A DNA stretch of 64,000 nt. It comes from Desulfuromusa sp. (lineage in GTDB: Bacteria > Desulfobacterota > Desulfuromonadia > Desulfuromonadales > Geopsychrobacteraceae). Numbering within the stretch: position 1 is the stretch's first letter; every line of letters starts with the position of its first letter. The notes beneath the pieces were generated by a model that was not told the DNA's origin, ran no database searches, and saw only the letters and a program-made list of their open reading frames with translations. The stretch is taken from the NCBI GenBank assembly GCA_021647765.1, contig JAKIUD010000002.1:1-64000 (forward strand). Reading direction: 5' to 3'. Positions 8,468 through 16,620 of this stretch are shown piece by piece. A program made the translations under genes and the position numbers.

Positions 8468-9625
8468 TTAGGGTTTTATCGGGAGTCGAACTCTGTTGAT
8501 ACAGATATAACCCGTACCGCAGACCAGAGCCAATAGAATAAGGAACCCATTCCAGCCAAAGTGGCGGTAAATGATTCCCGGGGCAAAAGATCCAATACTT
8601 CCTCCGGCGTAATAGAATGCAACATAAAGGCCGTTGGTCATCCCGCGATATTGGCTTCCAGCGAGTTGGTTGACCAGTCCGGAAGCGGTCGAGTGTACCA
8701 AAAACATGGCTCCACAAAAAAGGAACATCATCCCGAACAATAACCAGATCTGATTTGCAGCTAATCCGATGAGAGTCAATCCAAGGCAGAATAAACCCAC
8801 CCGGATAGTTTTGAGTTCACCGTTGACCCAGGAGACAATTTTCGGAGCCCCCAGGGATGTGACGATTCCCATCATGTAGCCGGTATACATCAGACCGATG
8901 CGCAGCTCATTTGCCTGATCGCTCAGTTCGGTTAAGCGGAAAGGGAGGAAGTTCATCACTGCGGCAAAGATCAGAAACAGGCAGAAGATACTCAGGTAGA
9001 TGGGGAGGAATGCCGGTCTGCGCAAGACCTCAAGAAGAACTTTTGGTTGTGGTCGGACTGTTTTTAACCCGCTCGTTTCAGGTAAGTGGAACAGGGTCAG
9101 AAAACCGATACAGAGGGTCACTGCCAGGAGAAGAAAACTGAAACGCCAGCCAAACTGGTTGGCAATTAAGCCTGAAGTTGCCCGGCCGATAAAACCGCCG
9201 AAGATTGTTGCGGCAATATAGATCGCCATGACCCGCTGAACTGTATCCGCCGAAGAACGTTCAGACAGGTAGGTCATCAATGAGGTTAGAATTGCCGGCA
9301 CCAGCAAGCCCTGGATCAGGCGGATAGTCATCAACAACGGAAAACTGGAGGTGCCAGCAAAACAAAGTTCGCTCACTGCCAGCAGGGGAACGGCAATTTT
9401 CAATACCCGGATCGGTGAGATAGTTTCAAGCAGGTAACCGTAAGCCAGAGGAGCCAGAGCCAGAGGGATAAAGGTCACTGTTGTCAGTGCTGCGGCAGCT
9501 TCCCGACTGACCCCAAATTCCTGACTCAGAAGCGGTAACAGGGGCTGAGGTGCGTAGAGAACTGAGAGTGTCAGAATGGTATTAAGGATGATTGGTAATA
9601 TTTCTGTATATTTTCGCAGGGGCAT
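8468..9625 (-). CDS. major facilitator superfamily transporter
   Basis: An inner-membrane secondary transporter with about 12 predicted helices over 385 residues. The start at 9625 (MPLRKYTEILP) gives a normal MFS N-terminus; a frame extending to 9763 would add 46 residues unlike a transporter and runs close to a repeat. The helix 1 region reads LYAPQPLLPLLSQEFGVS, typical of drug- or sugar-efflux members such as YnfM/AraJ. The substrate cannot be told from sequence. It is followed closely by the cvfB-like gene. Confidence 0.88.
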   Translation of the reverse strand: MPLRKYTEILPIILNTILTLSVLYAPQPLLPLLSQEFGVSREAAAALTTVTFIPLALAPLAYGYLLETISPIRVLKIAVPLLAVSELCFAGTSSFPLLMTIRLIQGLLVPAILTSLMTYLSERSSADTVQRVMAIYIAATIFGGFIGRATSGLIANQFGWRFSFLLLAVTLCIGFLTLFHLPETSGLKTVRPQPKVLLEVLRRPAFLPIYLSIFCLFLIFAAVMNFLPFRLTELSDQANELRIGLMYTGYMMGIVTSLGAPKIVSWVNGELKTIRVGLFCLGLTLIGLAANQIWLLFGMMFLFCGAMFLVHSTASGLVNQLAGSQYRGMTNGLYVAFYYAGGSIGSFAPGIIYRHFGWNGFLILLALVCGTGYICINRVRLPIKP

Positions 9626-9771
9626 TTCGGTTCGCCTGGGTCGCAAGGTGAATAGTCTATTTTGCTGTAGCAGAAATACATGAGGCTGTATAGGAAAAAG
9701 AATGGTAAAATGAATCTGATAAAATAACCTGATTAGTCCTGATCTTCCGCTTTGATTAGGCACCTTGTCTA

Positions 9772-9846
9772 CGTCATACTCGTGAAGGCGGGTATCCAGA
9801 GGTTTTGTTCAAATTCCTGGACTCCCGCCTTCGCGAGAGTGACGAC
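9772..9846 (+). repeat. REP-like palindrome, copy 1 of 4
   Basis: Imperfect inverted repeat with outer arms CGTCATACTCGTGAAGGCGGG-like and CCCGCCTTCGCGAGAGTGACG-like, inner CCAGAGG and CTGGA motifs, and GACGACTTTTT just outside. The same layout in the same orientation recurs at 11848, 22391 and 26472. It lies between the MFS gene and the amidohydrolase gene. Confidence 0.85.
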
Positions 9847-9910
9847 TTTTTAGGGTGTAGTGGAAGATTGGTGTTAAACGGATAAAATAATAAAAACTTG
9901 GAGATACTTT

Positions 9911-10693
9911 ATGGAAATTGAAAAAAATCTGAATCGATTCAGGCTCTTCGATAGCCATTTCCATATTATTGACAAAAGATTCCCTCTCGTAGCAAACCAG
10001 GGCTATCTGCCCGATGACTTTTCTGTAGCAGATTATCTGACCAGAACTAAAGATTACAATATCATCGGCGGAGTGGTTGTCTCTGGCTCATTTCAGGTAT
10101 TTGACCAAGGTTGTCTCCTCTCTGCACTTACCCAGTTTGGTGCCACCTTTGTTGGTGTCACGCAGCTTCCGGCAACGGTTTCGGATGAAGAACTGATCAA
10201 TTTGAATACCGCGGGGGTAAGGGCAGTACGGTTCAATTTGAAACGGGGAGGTTCAGCGGGAATTGAAAACCTTGAGTATTTTGCCAAGCGGGTTTACGAG
10301 ATTGTTGGTTGGCACATCGAACTCTATGTTGACTCTAAGGATCTGCCTGAATTGCAGAGCACTTTAGTCGGGCTTCCTGCTGTCTGTATTGATCATCTTG
10401 GACTTTCTTCCTCTGGGTTTTCCAGCTTATGCTTACTTATAGAAAACGGAATTTTTGTTAAGGCTACAGGTTTTGGTCGGGTGGATTTTCCTGTAACAAA
10501 AGTACTCCGTAAAATTGTCGAAATAAATCCAGATGTTATTATGTTTGGAACCGATCTGCCATCAACAAGAGCGCCACGCCCCTACTCTGACAATGATTAT
10601 TTTATGGTTGTTGAAACTTTGGGTGAACGTCTGGCAGAAAAAGTATTCTATAAAAATGCCGTTAATCTCTATCGACCAGTAAAAAGCTGCTGA
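9911..10693 (+). CDS. amidohydrolase-2 family metal-dependent hydrolase
   Basis: A 260-residue TIM-barrel hydrolase of the amidohydrolase-2 group (2-pyrone-4,6-dicarboxylate lactonase-like). The metal-binding motif DSHFHI lies at residues 14-19, a conserved IDHLG near 175-179, and the acid motif FGTDLPS near 223-229. The substrate is unknown; relatives hydrolyse lactones or decarboxylate aromatic acids. Its gene ends 22 nt before a RelA/SpoT-domain gene on the same strand, and both lie between two directly repeated REP-like palindromes, suggesting one accessory unit. GGAGATACTTT precedes the start. Confidence 0.82.
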   Translation: MEIEKNLNRFRLFDSHFHIIDKRFPLVANQGYLPDDFSVADYLTRTKDYNIIGGVVVSGSFQVFDQGCLLSALTQFGATFVGVTQLPATVSDEELINLNTAGVRAVRFNLKRGGSAGIENLEYFAKRVYEIVGWHIELYVDSKDLPELQSTLVGLPAVCIDHLGLSSSGFSSLCLLIENGIFVKATGFGRVDFPVTKVLRKIVEINPDVIMFGTDLPSTRAPRPYSDNDYFMVVETLGERLAEKVFYKNAVNLYRPVKSC

Positions 10694-10715
10694 ATACGCT
10701 GTTAAGGAGTTACGA

Positions 10716-11765
10716 TTGAGCTCTCTTGATTTTGAACTTGAAAAACGTATTTTCAGAAAATTTTACGATAACAACTTACCCCTGATTGAGGAGGCCAAAA
10801 ATACCTACATCAGTATTATCAGTACATTGATAGAAAAGTCTTATGTTGGTGAGGTGACAAAAATTGAGGGGCGAATCAAGGAGAAAGAGGAATGCATCAA
10901 AAAATTTCAACGCAAATATCAGAGTAAGCTCGAAGCAGAGGAACGTCCTTACCGGATCAAGGACTATCTATCTGACCTGATAGGTATTCGTATTGTCTGC
11001 CTCTATGAAGACCAGATTTCAGTGGTATCCGAGGAGTTGAGGGGTTACTTCGAAATCATTGATGTTACCGACAAAATTGCTGCTGTCGAAAGTACAGAGG
11101 ATTTGTTCGGTTATAAAGGTTTGCACATGGATCTTGTCCCCAGCAAAGAGGATACTTCCCTGTCGAAATACCGGAAGCTTCCCTTCGAGGTGCAGATAAG
11201 ATCCTTGATTCAGGATGCCTGGAGTGTTCTGGATCATAAAATCAAATACAAAAAGTCGATCCCTAATAACCTCAAACGCAGAATCAATGTTCTTTCCGCC
11301 CTGTTTGAGCTGGCTGACCGGGAATTTAAAGAAATTCGCAACGCGACAATAGAACTATTACAGCAGGCAACAGTAGACCCAATCGGTGATTCACTGTCTG
11401 ATAGTATTGATGAAATCTCACTGGCCGCAAGCGGAAAAACGGTTAATGCTTTCAATTTTCTGCGTGTCGCAGGCCATTTTTTCAAAGAATTTGAATTTGA
11501 AGATTATAAAGTCGACAATTTTGTCCAGGATATTCTGAAACAGGATCGTGATTTTAAGAGGGCGGATCTGCACAAAAGCCTGGTTGAAAATCTAAAAATG
11601 GTCAAAGATTATCGTGATCAGCTCCTGGCAGAAAACCCTGAAAGCACCTTCAGTCCCTACACCTCAATTCGACATTGCTTATATAGTTATGACCGGGAAA
11701 ACTTCGGTCGTATATTGTCCAAAGGAGCAAGGGAGCACTTTGATGAGTGGCTGAAAGATTTATAG
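10716..11765 (+). CDS. single-domain RelA/SpoT nucleotide pyrophosphokinase
   Basis: Contains a complete synthetase domain of the small alarmone synthetase / toxSAS superfamily: the R-x-K motif of the ATP site (Arg53-Lys55 in EGRIKEKEE), Asp87 before GIRIVC, the G-loop FGYKGLHM (131-138, Tyr133), EVQIRS (158-163) and DHKIKYK (173-179). There is no HD hydrolase, TGS or ACT domain; about 170 helical residues follow. Start is TTG at 10716, set by AAGGAG eight nt upstream. Members make (p)ppGpp or (pp)pApp, or as toxins pyrophosphorylate tRNA; which applies cannot be judged here. Linked to an upstream amidohydrolase. Confidence 0.85.
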   Translation: MSSLDFELEKRIFRKFYDNNLPLIEEAKNTYISIISTLIEKSYVGEVTKIEGRIKEKEECIKKFQRKYQSKLEAEERPYRIKDYLSDLIGIRIVCLYEDQISVVSEELRGYFEIIDVTDKIAAVESTEDLFGYKGLHMDLVPSKEDTSLSKYRKLPFEVQIRSLIQDAWSVLDHKIKYKKSIPNNLKRRINVLSALFELADREFKEIRNATIELLQQATVDPIGDSLSDSIDEISLAASGKTVNAFNFLRVAGHFFKEFEFEDYKVDNFVQDILKQDRDFKRADLHKSLVENLKMVKDYRDQLLAENPESTFSPYTSIRHCLYSYDRENFGRILSKGAREHFDEWLKDL

Positions 11766-11847
11766 GCCACCACTATAGATTTCTGTTCCATCACGCTAGT
11801 CAAAACTATGGACTTTTGTCTAAGACTTTTAGTTGCTACTCAATTCT

Positions 11848-11918
11848 GTCATTCCCGCGCGGGCGGGAATCCAGAGGTTCTGTGAGCCGTGGATCCCCGC
11901 ATTCGCAAGGATGACGAC
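11848..11918 (+). repeat. REP-like palindrome, copy 2 of 4
   Basis: GTCATTCCCGC...GCGGGAATCCAGAGG on the left and GTGGATCCCCGC...GGATGACGAC on the right, in the same orientation as copy 1. With copy 1 it encloses the amidohydrolase and RelA/SpoT-domain genes. Confidence 0.85.
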
Positions 11919-11992
11919 TGAAGTGGATTTTGCCTTTGCTTGTTCAGTTCATCTTTTCTTTCGTTTTGTGGCCGCTTAAGAATCGATACTAA

Positions 11993-12205
11993 TTAACCGT
12001 GCCAAAGAGTCCATGCCAGATTATTACTATCGGTACTATGGGTAATTTTTGCCCGGCAGGTTTGGCATTGGTAATCTTGTTCTTTAAATCTCCGGGGTTT
12101 TTGTCCTTTGAAGATACGGAGCTCTCCAATTTCTACTAAATATTCGTGTGGCTTGCCATTTAGTGATTTCTTCGATTGACCTTCACACAGGTTACAGATT
12201 TTCAT
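11993..12205 (-). CDS. small zinc-ribbon protein, function unknown
   Basis: A 70-residue protein with two CxxC pairs, CNLC at residues 4-7 and CQTC at about 47-50, consistent with a single zinc ribbon. Between them is a basic segment (FKGQKPRRFKEQDY). It follows the larger zinc-ribbon gene at 12271-12675 on the same strand, 65 nt apart. No function can be inferred. The ribosome-binding site is weak (purine-rich GAGAGAAAA). Confidence 0.6.
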   Translation of the reverse strand: MKICNLCEGQSKKSLNGKPHEYLVEIGELRIFKGQKPRRFKEQDYQCQTCRAKITHSTDSNNLAWTLWHG

Positions 12206-12270
12206 CGCATTTTTTCTCTCTGTTTTCTACTGATTCCATGAAGGTTAACATTATAATGGATTGAGGAGGA

Positions 12271-12675
12271 TTATTGGCAGCGCATCGTTTTTCTGCCATC
12301 CTCAAAGAGAATCTCAACCTTTTGTGCGCCGATGACACGTTGTACCATACCAAGACCAAAAACAGGGTGATCAATCAGGGTGTTGATTTTGTAACTGTCC
12401 ATCATAGAATAGGTTTTTGCTTTTGAGTTTTCCGTGCTCAGTTGGAGAGATTCCCATTCTTTACGTTCTGCATCCTTGGGTTTGTTGGTTTGTCGAATGG
12501 CTGGTTTTTTTGGTGCAGTGGGTGGACGGTATTTGTGCTGGCGAGAGCATGTTTGACATTCTACTTTTACGGGTTTCTCTTCGTCGATAGTAATTATGAT
12601 GTGCTCAGAATTTTTGCGACATTTTGTACAGCGGCCTTCAATTTTGTCACCTACCGATAGTGTGGTACTTTGCAT
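12271..12675 (-). CDS. zinc-ribbon protein with C-terminal Tudor-like segment
   Basis: A 134-residue protein. The start at 12675 is chosen because AGGGAG lies seven nt upstream; an ATG ten codons earlier has none. Two CxxC pairs (CTKC near residue 16 and CQTC near 43) form a zinc ribbon. The linker is rich in Pro and Lys. The C-terminus (HPVFGLGMVQRVIG, then KVEILFEDGRKTM) resembles the small beta-barrel of CarD-like and UvrD C-terminal domains that bind proteins or nucleic acid. Seen in context with another zinc-ribbon gene; a regulatory role is only a guess. Confidence 0.7.
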   Translation of the reverse strand: MQSTTLSVGDKIEGRCTKCRKNSEHIIITIDEEKPVKVECQTCSRQHKYRPPTAPKKPAIRQTNKPKDAERKEWESLQLSTENSKAKTYSMMDSYKINTLIDHPVFGLGMVQRVIGAQKVEILFEDGRKTMRCQ

Positions 12676-12705
12676 AAAGCTACTCCCTTGCTTGGGTTCA
12701 GCCAA

Positions 12706-12925
12706 GATATGGCCAATAAAAACCAGGGAGAGTGCCGGAATCTACAGGGCTGGCTTGACAATTGATATATCGTCCTCAACAACCTAGGTGTCTTCATTGC
12801 AAAGATGTCATCTCCGGAGAGCTTGAAGAATGATGGTCATTTTGAGGAGATATTGTGCTGGTGTGTTTCTACTACAATACACGTTTTCCGGAATAAAAGA
12901 TATTTTGAATTTTCGGTTGTCGTAA
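12706..12925. other. intergenic region, no gene seen
   Basis: Upstream region of the leftward zinc-ribbon gene. No convincing frame. TTGACAATTGATATAT is present near 12756 on the plus strand but no downstream gene fits it. Confidence 0.4.
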
Positions 12926-13016
12926 AATGGCACTAGTTTAAGCAGTATTGCAGTGAACTCGGGACAGCGGGGGCAGTCCCGCATTTACTGCCAGTTACCT
13001 TTAGACTAGCGCCATT
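12926..13016. repeat. palindromic element with terminal inverted repeats, copy A
   Basis: The ends AATGGCACTAG (12926-12936) and CTAGCGCCATT (13006-13016) form imperfect terminal inverted repeats. Inside is a CGGGAC/GTCCCG hairpin (12960-12965 with 12976-12981). Bases 12933-12954 recur exactly, as the reverse complement, at 51856-51877. No transposase is present, so this is a non-autonomous or REP-like element. It sits 24 nt beyond the peroxiredoxin stop codon and may act as its transcript end. Confidence 0.65.
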
Positions 13017-13040
13017 CTTGACGACATGTTCAGATCCCTA

Positions 13041-13772
13041 TTATTTGTCAGCTTCACTAACTTTCCATGTTTCCCAGACCTTGCCAACGAGGTCAATCCC
13101 TGGTTTCAGGGTTGTTTTTCCTGGTTTCCACCCAGAAGGTGTCGCTTCGGCACCCTTGGTATTGCGAACCAGCTGGAAGGCTTGAATTTGGCGCAAGGTC
13201 TCATTGACATTACGACCAACCGGGGGAGTTAACACTTCGTATCCTTGGATAACGCCGTCAGGGTCAATAATGAATCGGCCACGATTCTCAACTTTAGCAG
13301 CTTCGTCAAATACGCCGAAGAGCTTGCCTATATCACCACCGGCATCTGATAACATCGGAAAGGGGACACCACCGGCTACCATTTTAGAGAGTTCTTGATC
13401 GTTCCAGATTTTATGGGTGAACATGCTGTCGATACTGACCGACAGTAATTCAACACCTAGTTCTTGAAATTTGGGGTATTTCTCGGCAACTGCCGAGAGC
13501 TCGGTTGATCAAACAAAGGTGAAATCGCCTGGATAGAAACAGAGAACAACCCACTTTCCCAGATAATCAGAAAGTTTTACATCATTAACAAAAGCTCCCC
13601 TATGATAACCTGGTGCAGTAAAATCAGGTGCTTTTTGTCCTACTTGAACCATAGTTCGCTCCTTTTTGATTGCAGTTGAGAGCCCATTGTCCTGAGCCAC
13701 TGACACTTCCTCTGCGACAACAGCAGCGGCTGCCGTCGGTCTAACACATCCCGCGCCTTGATCTTCTCCCAT
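13041..13772 (-). CDS. selenocysteine-containing peroxiredoxin (AhpC/Prx1-like), TGA read as Sec
   Basis: Reduces peroxides through a peroxidatic residue here encoded by TGA (13509-13511). The frame is open on both sides of that codon and reads PGDFTFV-U-STELSAVAEK, where family members have Cys in PxxxTxxC. The conserved Arg follows in RGRFIIDPDG. A SECIS-like hairpin lies just after the TGA. The usual resolving-Cys motif near the C-terminus reads EATPSGWKPGK, with Thr at the Cys position. Two starts are possible: 13772 (AGGAGG upstream, 243 residues, Sec88) adds a 40-residue extension with one Cys; 13652 (AAGGAG upstream, 203 residues, Sec48) gives the compact domain. Read conventionally the gene looks split in two. 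Confidence 0.85.
13481..13498 (-). promoter_or_regulatory. candidate bacterial SECIS element
   Basis: On the minus-strand mRNA, seven base pairs (13498-13492 with 13487-13481, core CTCGGC/GCCGAG) close an AGTT loop. The loop begins 17 nt after the TGA, and its second base is G; the bacterial SECIS consensus as I know it asks for a short hairpin with a G among the first two loop bases about 16-37 nt after UGA. The hairpin is seen directly, and its role in SelB recruitment is inferred. It overlaps the coding sequence, as bacterial SECIS elements do. Confidence 0.7.
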
Positions 13773-13857
13773 ACAGCCTCCTTTCCCCGGTTAAATATGA
13801 TGTTTTTATACTCTATCTAGGTATATTGGGGAAATCAATAAGATCATAGAATTAAAT

Positions 13858-15522
13858 TTATTTTTTAAATGAATTGTGTCGATAATAATTGATAAGGCCA
13901 TTTGTTGAGCTGTCGTGGCTGCTGATTGTTTGCTGTTTTGGAGCGAGTTCAGGCAGGATTTTTTTTGCCAGCTGTTTGCCCAATTCCACCCCCCACTGGT
14001 CAAAAGAATTGATATTCCAGATAGCACCTTGAGTAAAAATTTTATGCTCATAAAAAGCGATCAGTGTACCAAGGGTACGCGGCGTGAGTTTCTGAAAGAG
14101 AAAGGAACTGCTAGGTCGATTACCTGGGAAAACTTTGTGGGGAAGCAGATCCACAATCTGTTGCAGACTAAGTCCGTCCGCCTCAAGTTCACTGCGAGCT
14201 TCTTCCGCAGTTTTCCCTTTCATCAATGCTTCTGGTTGAGCAAAGAAATTGGAGAGGAGGATTTTCTGATGTTCTCCGAGGGGATTCTGGCTTTCAATCG
14301 GAGCAAGAAAATCGCAAGGAACCAATTTTGTCCCCTGATGCAGCAGTTGATAAAAAGCATGCTGACCGTTGGTACCAGGTTCTCCCCAGATGATCGGTCC
14401 GGTAGAATAGTTAACCTGCTCTCCGGAAACGGTTACCTTTTTACCGCTACTTTCCATATCACTCTGCTGAAAATAAGCTGGAAAACGGTGCAGATACTGG
14501 TCGTAAGGGAGAATGGCATGAGATTCAGCGCCAAAAAAATTATTGTACCAGATGCCGAGCATTCCCATGATAACGGGGATATTTTTATCAAAGGGTACGG
14601 TACGGAAATGTTCGTCAATCTGGTGTGCTCCGGCAAGAAGTTCTTCAAAACGATCCATGCCGATATATAGAGCAATCGATAGACCGATTGCGGACCAAAG
14701 GGAATAGCGTCCCCCGACCCAGTCCCAGAATTCGAACATATTGTCTGGATTGATACCGAATTGCCTTACCAGCTCAAGGTTGGTGGATAGCGCAACAAAA
14801 TGGCGAGCTACGGCATCCTTAGCCTTGATTCGATCCACCAACCATTGCTTTGCTGAATGTGCATTGGTCATGGTTTCCTGGGTGGTGAAAGTCTTTGAGG
14901 CAATCAGGAAAAGAGTTGTTTCGGCATTGAGAGGGTTCAGGGTTTCTGTAAGGTGGGTTGCATCAACATTGGAAACAAAATGAACATTTAATCTTTTATG
15001 CCCATAAGGTTTGAGCGCTTCAGTGACCATCAACGGACCAAGGTCAGAACCACCAATACCGATATTGACGATGTCGGTGATCGGTTGTCCGGTTGCACCC
15101 AGCCAATGACCATCACGTACCTGACCAGTGAAGCGACGCATTTTTTCAAGAACAGCATTGACCTGCGGCATGATATCTTGCCCATCAACCAGAATCGGGT
15201 GGTTGCTGCGATTGCGTAGGGCAATATGGAGCACCGGGCGCTGTTCGGTGGTATTAATTTTTTCCCCGGCGAACATTTTATCTATTTTTTCTTGTAGCCC
15301 AGCCTGTTTTGCCAGATCAATCAGCAACTCCAGAGTTGTGTCGGTGATTCTGTGCTTGGAAAAATCGAAGAGAATGTCATCAAATTTCAGGGAGAATTTT
15401 TCGAAGCGCTGTAAATCTTCGGAAAATAGATCCCGCAGGTGTAGATTCTCAATCGATTGATGATGATCCAGGAGTGCTTGCCAAGCTGGGAGTCGGGTCA
15501 ATTCAGGCATCAAGTACCTCAC
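13858..15522 (-). CDS. pgi: glucose-6-phosphate isomerase
   Basis: Cytoplasmic glycolytic and gluconeogenic enzyme converting glucose-6-phosphate and fructose-6-phosphate. The 554 residues match the bacterial/eukaryotic PGI length. SIS-domain motifs are visible: VNIGIGGSDLGPLM (about 152-165), the KTFTTQETMTNA phosphate loop (about 210-221), EFWDWVGGRYSLWSAIGL (about 265-282) and the active-site stretch ESSGKKV (about 380-386). The gene lies downstream of djlA on the same strand with a 190-bp gap, and upstream of the Sec-peroxiredoxin by about 85 bp. A long antisense frame inside it is a shadow. Confidence 0.97.
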   Translation of the reverse strand: MRYLMPELTRLPAWQALLDHHQSIENLHLRDLFSEDLQRFEKFSLKFDDILFDFSKHRITDTTLELLIDLAKQAGLQEKIDKMFAGEKINTTEQRPVLHIALRNRSNHPILVDGQDIMPQVNAVLEKMRRFTGQVRDGHWLGATGQPITDIVNIGIGGSDLGPLMVTEALKPYGHKRLNVHFVSNVDATHLTETLNPLNAETTLFLIASKTFTTQETMTNAHSAKQWLVDRIKAKDAVARHFVALSTNLELVRQFGINPDNMFEFWDWVGGRYSLWSAIGLSIALYIGMDRFEELLAGAHQIDEHFRTVPFDKNIPVIMGMLGIWYNNFFGAESHAILPYDQYLHRFPAYFQQSDMESSGKKVTVSGEQVNYSTGPIIWGEPGTNGQHAFYQLLHQGTKLVPCDFLAPIESQNPLGEHQKILLSNFFAQPEALMKGKTAEEARSELEADGLSLQQIVDLLPHKVFPGNRPSSSFLFQKLTPRTLGTLIAFYEHKIFTQGAIWNINSFDQWGVELGKQLAKKILPELAPKQQTISSHDSSTNGLINYYRHNSFKK

Positions 15523-15712
15523 GTTTTATAAGCATATTTTTCTTTAGGAAACCCTGAAATAGAACAACGTAAATTTCTGATTTGGAAACCAGCAATTTTT
15601 TGCAAGGTCAAGGAAATCAAACATTTGAGCGGAGGAGTAGCTCTTTACGCCGCACAAACAAATGTGAAGATTGACGCAGAGATTGCGAAACAGGGCGGTT
15701 TCCAGACAGAAA

Positions 15713-16474
15713 CTATTTTTTGCTTGCCATGATGGCATCATACGACTCATTGATCTCCGCGAGCTGATCATTGGCAAACTTGATGAACTCTGGTGGTAAC
15801 CCTTTTCCTTCAATTTTGTCAGGATGAAATTCTGTTGCCTTCTGACGGTAGGCTTTTTTGATTTCTGCTATTGTCGCCTTGCTTGATACTCCAAGATTTT
15901 CATAATGTTTGCTCAGGCTGACACTCGATGAATGCATGCCGACATAGCGACTGCGTAAGGACTGATAAATACTTTCATGGAGTCCAAAGGCCGTTTTTGC
16001 CTCTAACAGCATCTTTTCTTCCTGGGGGTGAAGTTCGCCATCAGCCATAGCCACTTCAAACAGAAAACTCATCATAAAATTACAGAGTTGTTGATCCTGT
16101 GCGAACAAATTGCCGAACTGGCGGGCATAATCGGCGAAAGATTCGGGTCTGTCTTTCGCTTGAGTGAACACATTGATGGCATAGGCACGGGTTTGTTTGT
16201 CCAATCCAAGGGCTTCCTTGGATATTTTTTCTATCGCAGCAATTTCATCGGGGCAAACCCGGCCATCGGCTTTGGCCAGTTTGCCAACCATGGAAAATGC
16301 CGCAGTAAAAAAGATCGCCTGCCGTTGTTGAGACTGGTTGAATCCACCTTTTCCTTGTGGAAGTTTTTGGGACTTCCCTATGCTGGCTCCGATTGCAGCT
16401 CCCATAATTGCACCGAATGGTCCGGCAATCATTGCCCCTAGTCCCCCGCCAATAACTCCTGATAACCAACCCAT
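15713..16474 (-). CDS. djlA: DjlA-like TerB/J-domain co-chaperone
   Basis: A 253-residue co-chaperone expected to stimulate DnaK. The N-terminus is a glycine-rich hydrophobic hairpin (residues 5-34, GxxxG-type), followed by a TerB-like helical domain (about 52-180) with the repeated acidic DG motifs ADGRV and ADGEL, and a C-terminal J domain (about 190-252) with the HPD motif at 217-219. This order is that of DjlA. It diverges from the acyltransferase gene. The 190 bp between it and pgi hold no other gene. Confidence 0.88.
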   Translation of the reverse strand: MGWLSGVIGGGLGAMIAGPFGAIMGAAIGASIGKSQKLPQGKGGFNQSQQRQAIFFTAAFSMVGKLAKADGRVCPDEIAAIEKISKEALGLDKQTRAYAINVFTQAKDRPESFADYARQFGNLFAQDQQLCNFMMSFLFEVAMADGELHPQEEKMLLEAKTAFGLHESIYQSLRSRYVGMHSSSVSLSKHYENLGVSSKATIAEIKKAYRQKATEFHPDKIEGKGLPPEFIKFANDQLAEINESYDAIMASKK

Positions 16475-16620
16475 AACTTTTATCCTTTTTAGAAAATTTT
16501 ATTTAATTCGTGGTAGAGTAAAACGAGATAGATATAATGAGTGATGTCTTTGGTGGCTGCAAGGGTTTTATCAAATTATCATTTTTATTTGACACATTAC
16601 AACCTTAAAGGAGTTCGTTC

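Noticed and set aside
13915..14670. 251-codon frame antisense to pgi
   Set aside because: It lies fully inside pgi on the other strand, has no family similarity, and reads as a codon-usage shadow.
15544..15813. 89-codon frame overlapping the djlA end
   Set aside because: Half of it overlaps djlA out of frame and the rest has no ribosome-binding site or similarity.
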